DNA of 11,057 bases from Deltaproteobacteria bacterium (GTDB lineage Bacteria; Desulfobacterota; Desulfovibrionia; Desulfovibrionales; Desulfovibrionaceae), in NCBI GenBank assembly GCA_025350085.1, contig JANXYI010000368.1, positions 1 through 11,057 of the forward strand. The letters run 5' to 3'. The notes under the pieces were generated by a model. It did not search any database. It was not told the DNA's origin and saw only the letters and a list, made by a program, of their open reading frames with translations. Made by a program: the position numbers and the translations under genes. This document shows positions 6,673 through 11,057 of the stretch, piece after piece. Positions within the stretch are counted from its first letter, which is position 1. Each line of letters opens with the position of its first letter.

Positions 6673-7212
6673 ATGAGACGTCTTGAACAAGTTTACAACG
6701 AGAAGATCTCTGGCGAGCTCAAGAAAGAGTTCGGCTACAAGAGCAGCATGGAAATCCCGCGGATGACCAAGATCTCGCTCAACATCGGCCTCGGCGAGGC
6801 CAGCCAGAACGCGAAGCTCATCGACGCCGCCGTCATCGAGCTGACCAAGCTGGCCGGACAGAAGGCCGTGGTCACCAAGGCCAAGAAGTCCATCGCCGCC
6901 TTCAAGTTGCGCGAGGGCCAGCCCGTGGGCTGCCGCGTGACCCTGCGCGGCGAGCGGATGTGGGACTTCTACGACAAGCTGGTCTCTTTTGCTCTGCCCC
7001 GCGTCCGCGACTTCCGCGGCGTGCCTGATCGCGGGTTTGACGGCCGTGGGAATTTCACCATGGGCATCAAGGAGCACACGATCTTCTTCGAACTGGAGAT
7101 CGACAAAGTGGAAAAGGTCAAGGGCATGAACGTCACCATCTCCACCACCGCGAAGACGGACAAGGAAGGCAAGCTGCTGCTCGACCTCCTTGGCATGCCT
7201 TTCAAAAAATAG
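6673..7212 (+). CDS. rplE: 50S ribosomal protein L5
   Basis: L5 (179 residues, same as E. coli) binds 5S rRNA in the central protuberance and contacts P-site tRNA and S13. Family blocks include [22 protein letters not shown] in its start region, then [16 protein letters not shown], then [24 protein letters not shown], then [26 protein letters not shown] and [21 protein letters not shown] 6673 is chosen for its length and N-terminus; an in-frame GTG at 6643 would overlap rplX. The ribosome-binding site is weak and lies in a possible hairpin, consistent with coupling to rplX translation. The coding sequence ends AAAAAA-TAG, and rpsZ follows after 12 bp. Confidence 0.98.
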   Translation: MRRLEQVYNEKISGELKKEFGYKSSMEIPRMTKISLNIGLGEASQNAKLIDAAVIELTKLAGQKAVVTKAKKSIAAFKLREGQPVGCRVTLRGERMWDFYDKLVSFALPRVRDFRGVPDRGFDGRGNFTMGIKEHTIFFELEIDKVEKVKGMNVTISTTAKTDKEGKLLLDLLGMPFKK

Positions 7213-7216
7213 GAGG
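7211..7216 (+). promoter_or_regulatory. Strong Shine-Dalgarno deciding the TTG start of rpsZ
   Basis: AGGAGG is a full anti-16S match, 8 nt upstream of TTG 7225. It overlaps the rplE stop codon (TAG at 7210-7212). No in-frame ATG exists near the S14 N-terminus, so this site is what identifies TTG as the start. Confidence 0.85.
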
Positions 7217-7224
7217 GAACCGGT

Positions 7225-7410
7225 TTGGCCAGGACAAGTCTCAGGGTGAAAGCCCAACGCAAGCCGAAGTTCAAGGTCCGGGCGTATAATCGCTGCCCCA
7301 TTTGTGGCCGCTCCAGGGCCTATTTGCGCAAGTACGGCTGCTGCCGCATCTGCTTCCGCAACAAGTCCCTGGCTGGAGAACTCCCCGGCGTGCGTAAATC
7401 CAGCTGGTAA
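7225..7410 (+). CDS. rpsZ: 30S ribosomal protein S14, zinc-binding type Z
   Basis: S14 (61 residues) binds the 30S head beside S3, S10 and S19. This is the short zinc form, as in Bacillus and Thermus, not the about 101-residue form of E. coli. The zinc ligands are Cys24-x2-Cys27 and Cys40-x2-Cys43, separated by 12 residues, with an extra Cys39 directly before the second pair. The N-terminus [23 protein letters not shown] and the ending LPGVRKSSW are typical of type Z. Translation must start at TTG 7225, the only start codon that gives the family N-terminus, with a perfect AGGAGG 8 nt upstream. It is also often annotated rpsN. It sits in the usual spc position between rplE and rpsH. Confidence 0.97.
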   Translation: MARTSLRVKAQRKPKFKVRAYNRCPICGRSRAYLRKYGCCRICFRNKSLAGELPGVRKSSW

Positions 7411-7428
7411 GTCCAAGGAGATTTGACT

Positions 7429-7812
7429 ATGTCTGTTTGTGATCCTATTGCCGACATGCTCGCGCGCATCAGAAACGCCCACGGCGCCTTCCACTCCACG
7501 GTGGAGATGCCCGCGTCCAAGATGAAGGCGTCCATTGCCGAGATCCTCAAGACCGAGGGCTACATTTCCGACTGCGCCAGCGCCGAGGGCAAGCTCAAGC
7601 TTACCCTCAAGTACTTTGCCGGCAAGGCCGCCATCCGCGGCTTGAAGAAGGTCAGCACCCCCGGCCGTCGCGTCTACGTGGGCGTGGAAGACATCCCCAA
7701 GGTCCAGAACGGGCTGGGGATCTGCATCCTTTCCACCTCGCGCGGACTGCTCGCGGGTTCTCAGGCCGCTACCGACAAGATCGGTGGCGAACTCCTTTGT
7801 GAAATCTGGTAG
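7429..7812 (+). CDS. rpsH: 30S ribosomal protein S8
   Basis: S8 (127 residues) is a primary 16S rRNA-binding protein of helix 21 and in E. coli the translational repressor of the spc operon. It has MSVCDPIADMLARIRNAHGA, then KMKASIAEILKTEGYI in the N-terminal domain, then VSTPGRRVYVGVEDIPKVQNGLGICILSTSRGLL, which carries the conserved rRNA-contact STS loop, ending GGELLCEIW. It contains four cysteines (VCD, DCA, ICI, LCE), more than usual. ATG 7429 is chosen because AAGGAG (7415-7420) is 8 nt upstream; the in-frame TTG at 7423 would be only 2 nt from it. It starts 18 bp after rpsZ, and rplF follows after 11 bp. Confidence 0.97.
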   Translation: MSVCDPIADMLARIRNAHGAFHSTVEMPASKMKASIAEILKTEGYISDCASAEGKLKLTLKYFAGKAAIRGLKKVSTPGRRVYVGVEDIPKVQNGLGICILSTSRGLLAGSQAATDKIGGELLCEIW

Positions 7813-7823
7813 AAGAGGTAACC

Positions 7824-8363
7824 ATGTCTCGTATCGGGAAAAAACCTGTTCCCATCCCTGCCGGGGTGGAGGTGAAAGTCGGCGCAGACGCCGTGCAGAT
7901 CAAGGGCCCCAAGGGTTCCTTGTCCACCCCCGTGCACCCTTCCGTCACCTATGTGCTGGAAGGCAATGAAATTGCGGTCAACCGCGTGGACGAGTCCCGC
8001 CTGGCCTGTGCCCAGCACGGCCTGCGGCGCACGCTTTTGGCCAACTGCGTCGAGGGCGTGACCAAGGGCTTCCAGAAGACCCTTGAGGTCATCGGCGTCG
8101 GCTACAAAGTGGTGGTGCAGGGCAGAAGCGTCGTGCTCACCGTGGGCTTCTCCCACCCGGTGGAGTTTGCTCTGCCCAAGGGTGTGGATGCCGCGGTGGA
8201 GGGCAACAAGCTGCACCTGACCGGCATTGACAAGCAGATGGTGGGCGAAGTGGCCGCGCAGATTCGTCGTGTGCGTCCGCCCGAGCCATACAAGGGCAAG
8301 GGCATCAAGTACATTGAAGAACACATCAGGCGTAAGGCCGGCAAGTCCGGTTCCAAAAAATAG
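7824..8363 (+). CDS. rplF: 50S ribosomal protein L6
   Basis: L6 (179 residues) has two similar alpha/beta domains and lies beside the sarcin-ricin loop and the base of the L7/L12 stalk. The start MSRIGKKPVPIPAGVEVKV and the block VQIKGPKGSLSTPVHP define domain 1. Domain 2 holds EVIGVGYKVVVQGRSVVLTVGFSHPVEF and ends with IRRVRPPEPYKGKGIKYIEEHIRRKAGKSG, the most conserved rRNA-binding part. Length and ends agree with the family. GAGGT precedes the ATG by 5-6 nt. The gene ends AAAAAA-TAG like rplE, and rplR follows after 12 bp. Confidence 0.98.
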   Translation: MSRIGKKPVPIPAGVEVKVGADAVQIKGPKGSLSTPVHPSVTYVLEGNEIAVNRVDESRLACAQHGLRRTLLANCVEGVTKGFQKTLEVIGVGYKVVVQGRSVVLTVGFSHPVEFALPKGVDAAVEGNKLHLTGIDKQMVGEVAAQIRRVRPPEPYKGKGIKYIEEHIRRKAGKSGSKK

Positions 8364-8375
8364 CGGAGTGCGGCG

Positions 8376-8735
8376 ATGAAGATGACCAAAGAACAGGCGC
8401 GGCATCGCAGGAAGCTGCGCATCCGCAAGAAGGTGAACGGAACCGAGAACAAGCCCAGGCTTGTGGTGTTCCGCTCCAACGTGCACATCTACGCCCAGCT
8501 CGTGGACGACGAGACCGGCTCGACCCTCGTCAGCTCTTCCACGCTGACCATGACCCGCGGCGGCACGCCCGCCCGGGCCAACCGCGAGGGCGCGGCCAGT
8601 GTGGGCAAGGAAATAGCGGAGAAGGCCATGGCCAAGAACATTGTGGCCTGCGTCTTTGACCGCAACGGCTACCTGTACCACGGCCGTATCAAGGCCCTTG
8701 CCGACGGCGCCCGAGAGGGCGGTCTCAAATTCTAG
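8376..8735 (+). CDS. rplR: 50S ribosomal protein L18
   Basis: L18 (119 residues) binds 5S rRNA and, with L5 and L25, anchors it in the central protuberance. The basic N-terminal segment [20 protein letters not shown] is followed by [32 protein letters not shown], and the C-terminal part has [43 protein letters not shown], which is the standard family ending. ATG 8376 is supported by GGAG at 8365-8368; ATG 8382 (MTKEQ) is a possible alternative only two codons later. It lies between rplF and rpsE as expected. Confidence 0.97.
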   Translation: MKMTKEQARHRRKLRIRKKVNGTENKPRLVVFRSNVHIYAQLVDDETGSTLVSSSTLTMTRGGTPARANREGAASVGKEIAEKAMAKNIVACVFDRNGYLYHGRIKALADGAREGGLKF

Positions 8736-8749
8736 GGGTGGGTCCAAAA

Positions 8750-9241
8750 ATGGAACAGAACGATTCCGGTTTCATCGAAAAGATCGTCTACTTGAACCGC
8801 GTGGCCAAGGTCGTCAAGGGCGGCCGCCGGTTTAGCTTCAGCTGTCTGGTCGTTGTCGGTGACGGCAAGGGCAAGGTCGGCTTCGGCCTGGGCAAGGCCA
8901 ACGAGGTGCCTGAGGCCATCCGCAAGGCCACCGACCGTGCCCGCAAGGACATGATCGTGGTGCCCGTGCTGGACGGCACCCTGCCCTACGAGGTGCTGGG
9001 CCGCTTCGGCGCCGGCCGCGTCATGCTCAAGCCCGCCAGCCGCGGCACCGGCATCATCGCCGGCGGCCCGGTGCGCGCCGTCATGGAGGCCGTGGGCGTC
9101 CACGACATCCTGACCAAGGCCATCGGCACCTGCAATCCGCACAACGTCCTGCGCGCCACCATGTGCGGCCTGGCCTCCCTGACCAGCGCCGAGGCCGTGT
9201 CCGAAGTGCGCGGCAAGACGCTCTCCACCCCCAGGAAGTAG
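8750..9241 (+). CDS. rpsE: 30S ribosomal protein S5
   Basis: S5 (163 residues) lies near the decoding centre and mRNA entry; mutations affect accuracy and spectinomycin binding. The S5 N-terminal double-stranded-RNA-binding fold shows [23 protein letters not shown], with the spectinomycin loop (about residues 20-29) apparently intact, then [27 protein letters not shown]. The C-terminal domain has [52 protein letters not shown]. Three Cys (SFSC, GTC, TMC) stand where small residues or Asn are usual. ATG 8750 is preferred to in-frame GTG 8738 because the G-rich segment 8735-8742 acts as ribosome-binding site for 8750. The stop codon lies in a small hairpin. Confidence 0.97.
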   Translation: MEQNDSGFIEKIVYLNRVAKVVKGGRRFSFSCLVVVGDGKGKVGFGLGKANEVPEAIRKATDRARKDMIVVPVLDGTLPYEVLGRFGAGRVMLKPASRGTGIIAGGPVRAVMEAVGVHDILTKAIGTCNPHNVLRATMCGLASLTSAEAVSEVRGKTLSTPRK

Positions 9242-9254
9242 ACCCACGGGTCTG
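9239..9254 (+). promoter_or_regulatory. Hairpin over the rpsE stop, upstream of rpmD
   Basis: AGACCC (9240-9245) and GGGTCT (9248-9253) form a perfect inverted repeat, best read as a 5-bp stem with a CACG tetraloop plus an outer U.G pair. It includes the rpsE TAG (9239-9241) and ends 6 nt before the rpmD Shine-Dalgarno GAGG (9261-9264). There is no U-tract. The function is unknown. Confidence 0.4.
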
Positions 9255-9270
9255 ACAAGTGAGGTCCACC

Positions 9271-9444
9271 GTGTTTACCGTAAAACTCCTCCGCAGCCGC
9301 ATCGGTTGCTCGCCCCAGCAGCGCCAGACCCTGGACGCCCTGGGCCTCAAGCACATCCGGCAGGAAAAGATCCACGAGGAAGTCCCGTCCATTGCGGGCA
9401 TGATCGAGAAAGTGAAGCACCTGATTGAGGTGACCAAGTCATGA
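9271..9444 (+). CDS. rpmD: 50S ribosomal protein L30
   Basis: L30 (57 residues) is a small non-essential-type 50S protein bound to 23S rRNA domain II. It reads [31 protein letters not shown], then [14 protein letters not shown], the family's beta-alpha-beta-alpha-beta order. There is no ATG at the N-terminus. GTG 9271 is chosen because GAGG (9261-9264) is 6 nt upstream and the protein then starts with FTVKL as L30 does; GTG 9259 would add four residues (MRST) and would overlap that ribosome-binding site. The last codons overlap the rplO start by 4 bp (ATGA), so the two genes are translationally coupled. Confidence 0.95.
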   Translation: MFTVKLLRSRIGCSPQQRQTLDALGLKHIRQEKIHEEVPSIAGMIEKVKHLIEVTKS

Positions 9445-9887
9445 GACTGCACGAACTGTATCCCTTCCCGGAAGAGTACGCCCAGCGCAAGCGCGTCGGG
9501 CGCGGTCCCGGCTCCGGCTCCGGCTGCACCTCCGGGCGCGGCAACAAGGGCCAAAACTCCCGCTCCGGCGGCGGCCGTCCGGCCTGGTTCGAGGGCGGTC
9601 AGATGCCGCTCGCGCGCCGTCTGCCCAAGCGCGGCTTCAAGAACCCGCACCGCGTGGTCTACGAGGCCATCAACCTGGACCAGCTGCTGGCGGCCTTCCC
9701 GGACGCCACGGAAATCACCATGGAGGCGGTCTACGCCCGGGGCCTGTGCAAGGGCGGCATGCCGCTCAAGGTGCTCTCCCGCGGCGAGGTCACCGTCAAG
9801 GTGACGATTGAGGCCCACCGCTTCAGCGCGGCCGCGGCGGAGAAGATTACCAAGGCCGGCGGAACCGTCAAAGCTCTGGAAGGGTAG
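9441..9887 (+). CDS. rplO: 50S ribosomal protein L15
   Basis: L15 (148 residues) is a late-assembly 50S protein with a long disordered N-terminal arm that threads through 23S rRNA. The arm is clear: [41 protein letters not shown] in short form, with RVGRGPGSG at about 14-22 and GRGNKGQNSRSG following. The globular part has FEGGQMPLARRLPKRGFKN and a C-terminal half ending ITKAGGTVKALEG, matching the family's ending. Its ATG lies in the ATGA overlap with rpmD. The TAG is 5 bp before the secY GTG, whose ribosome-binding site GGAAGGG is in the rplO 3' end. Confidence 0.98.
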   Translation: MRLHELYPFPEEYAQRKRVGRGPGSGSGCTSGRGNKGQNSRSGGGRPAWFEGGQMPLARRLPKRGFKNPHRVVYEAINLDQLLAAFPDATEITMEAVYARGLCKGGMPLKVLSRGEVTVKVTIEAHRFSAAAAEKITKAGGTVKALEG

Positions 9888-9892
9888 TATCT

Positions 9893-11057
9893 GTGGCACT
9901 TTCCGGTGTTGAAAACCTCGCCCGCCTGCCCGAACTGAAGAAGAAGCTCATCTGGACCTTCGTTCTTCTGACCGTGTACCGACTCGGGATACACATTCCG
10001 GTGCCGGGCGTGGACAGCCACGCGCTGACGGAGTTCTTCAACAGCGCCTCGAACACCCTGTTCGGCCTGTTCGACATGTTCTCCGGCGGCGGCCTGAAAA
10101 AGCTGTCCATTTTCGCGCTGGGCATCATGCCCTACATCTCGGCCTCCATCATCCTCCAGCTCTTGACCGTTGTCAGCCCTGAGCTGAAGCGCCTGAGCAA
10201 GGAGGAGGGCGCCGAGGGCCGCAAGAAGATCACCCAGTACACCCGCTACGGCACGGTGCTCATCACCTGCATCCAGGGCCTGGGCGTGGCCGTTGGCCTG
10301 GAGAGCATGACCAGCCCCACCGGGCAGTCCCTCGTGCTTTTCGCGGGCTGGGGCTTCCGCCTGGTGACCATGATCACGCTCACGGCGGGCACGGTGTTCC
10401 TCATGTGGCTGGGCGAGCAGATGACCGAGAAGGGCATCGGCAACGGCATCTCCATGATCATCTTCGCGGGTATTGTGGCCGGGCTGCCCTCGGCCCTGAT
10501 GAACACCTTCCGGCTCGTCAGCGCCGGTGAGCTCTCGCTCATCGTGCTCCTGCTCATCCTGGCCCTGATGGCCGCGGTGCTCGCCTTCATCGTCTTCGTA
10601 GAGCGCGGCCAGCGCCGCATCCCCATCCACTACGCCAAGCGCATGCTCGGCCGGAAGATGGTCGGCGGCCAGACCACGCATCTGCCCTTGCGCATCAACA
10701 CCTCGGGCGTCATCCCGCCCATCTTTGCCTCGAGCATCCTGCTCTTTCCGGCCACCCTGGCCAACTTCTCCAGCATCGATTGGCTGCAGAAGCTCTCCCA
10801 TTATATGAGCCCGTCCTCGGTGTTCTACAACCTGGCCTTCATCGGGCTGATCCTGTTCTTCGCCTACTTCTACACGGCCATTCTCTTCGATCCCAAGGGG
10901 ATTTCCGAGAACATCCAGAAGCAGGGCGGGTTCATCCCCGGCATCCGCCCCGGCTACCAGACCGAGCGGTACCTCCAGAAGATCCTGTCCCGGATCACCC
11001 TGCCCGGCGCCCTCTTCGTAGCGGGGATCGCCCTCATTCCAGCGTGGGTGATCGGAC
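9893..11057 (+). CDS. secY: Protein translocase subunit SecY, 5' part (runs off the window)
   Basis: SecY is the channel of the SecYEG inner-membrane translocon that moves unfolded proteins across or into the membrane with SecA or ribosomes. The visible part is 388 codons of about 435. TM1 is at about residues 20-40 with YRLGIHIPVPGV; the plug/TM2a region FGLFDMFSGGG is at about 56-66; GIMPYISASIILQLL follows at about 76-90. GEQMTEKGIGNGIS is at about 174-187, FVERGQRRIPIHYAKRM begins near 235, INTSGVIPPIFASSIL marks TM7, and the cytosolic loop DPKGISENIQKQGGFIPGIRPG is at about 333-354. The frame ends inside TM9. GTG 9893 is the start: MALSGVENLARLPELKKK follows and GGAAGGG (9878-9884) is 8 nt upstream. 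It lies at the end of the spc cluster as usual. Confidence 0.97.
   Translation, partial: MALSGVENLARLPELKKKLIWTFVLLTVYRLGIHIPVPGVDSHALTEFFNSASNTLFGLFDMFSGGGLKKLSIFALGIMPYISASIILQLLTVVSPELKRLSKEEGAEGRKKITQYTRYGTVLITCIQGLGVAVGLESMTSPTGQSLVLFAGWGFRLVTMITLTAGTVFLMWLGEQMTEKGIGNGISMIIFAGIVAGLPSALMNTFRLVSAGELSLIVLLLILALMAAVLAFIVFVERGQRRIPIHYAKRMLGRKMVGGQTTHLPLRINTSGVIPPIFASSILLFPATLANFSSIDWLQKLSHYMSPSSVFYNLAFIGLILFFAYFYTAILFDPKGISENIQKQGGFIPGIRPGYQTERYLQKILSRITLPGALFVAGIALIPAWVIG

Noticed and set aside
7204..7209. A6 runs before the stops of rplE and rplF (and near the rpsS start) as transcriptional slippage sites
   Set aside because: Six A residues are short for efficient slippage, and Lys-Lys-stop endings are ordinary in ribosomal proteins.
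9731..10801. A 356-codon open frame on the minus strand opposite rplO and secY
   Set aside because: Same explanation: a compositional shadow of rplO and secY, rich in Asp, Glu, His and Gln, with no recognisable domain.
1..11057. Mobile element, CRISPR array, phage or novel accessory system
   Set aside because: Every stretch except the 208-bp leader is accounted for by conserved ribosomal or Sec genes in canonical order. I see no spaced direct repeats, terminal inverted repeats or transposase motifs.

Overview
This window is a ribosomal-protein superoperon of a GC-rich bacterium. All genes are on the + strand. It runs from the 3' end of fusA (elongation factor G), through the complete S10 operon and most of the spc operon, into the first 388 codons of secY. 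The order is fusA'-rpsJ-rplC-rplD-rplW-rplB-rpsS-rplV-rpsC-rplP-rpmC-rpsQ-rplN-rplX-rplE-rpsZ-rpsH-rplF-rplR-rpsE-rpmD-rplO-secY'. Several traits suggest a Desulfovibrio-like member of Desulfobacterota: strong G/C preference at third codon positions, no tuf gene between fusA and rpsJ, a four-cysteine S14, an L24 with a C-terminal zinc ribbon, and SecY and S5 N-termini that match my memory of Desulfovibrio proteins. That assignment is inference from recall, not from a search.

Layout. Positions 1-841 hold EF-G domains III (part), IV and V. Positions 842-1049 are the only sizeable non-coding stretch. It has no ATG and contains a terminator-like hairpin just after the fusA stop, a TTGACA box, and two further perfect inverted repeats, the last just upstream of the rpsJ ribosome-binding site. 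It is the best candidate for the S10 operon promoter and leader. Positions 1050-5935 are the S10 genes, separated by at most 14 bp and in one case overlapping by 1 bp. Only 8 bp separate rpsQ from rplN, so the S10 and spc clusters look continuous. Positions 5944-9887 are the spc genes, and secY starts at 9893 and leaves the window.

The genes supply rRNA-binding proteins of both subunits, the GTPase that translocates the ribosome, and the membrane channel that receives secreted chains. Co-expression keeps their stoichiometry. Tight spacing, the TAATG overlap at rplP/rpmC and the ATGA overlap at rpmD/rplO point to translational coupling. Hairpins overlap three spc junctions (rplN/rplX, rplX/rplE, rpsE/rpmD). 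The rplX/rplE one lies where E. coli places its S8 autoregulatory site.

I see no mobile element, CRISPR array, tRNA, phage gene or unknown system here. Apart from the leader and the junction hairpins this is an ordinary, well conserved region, and the findings are scored accordingly.
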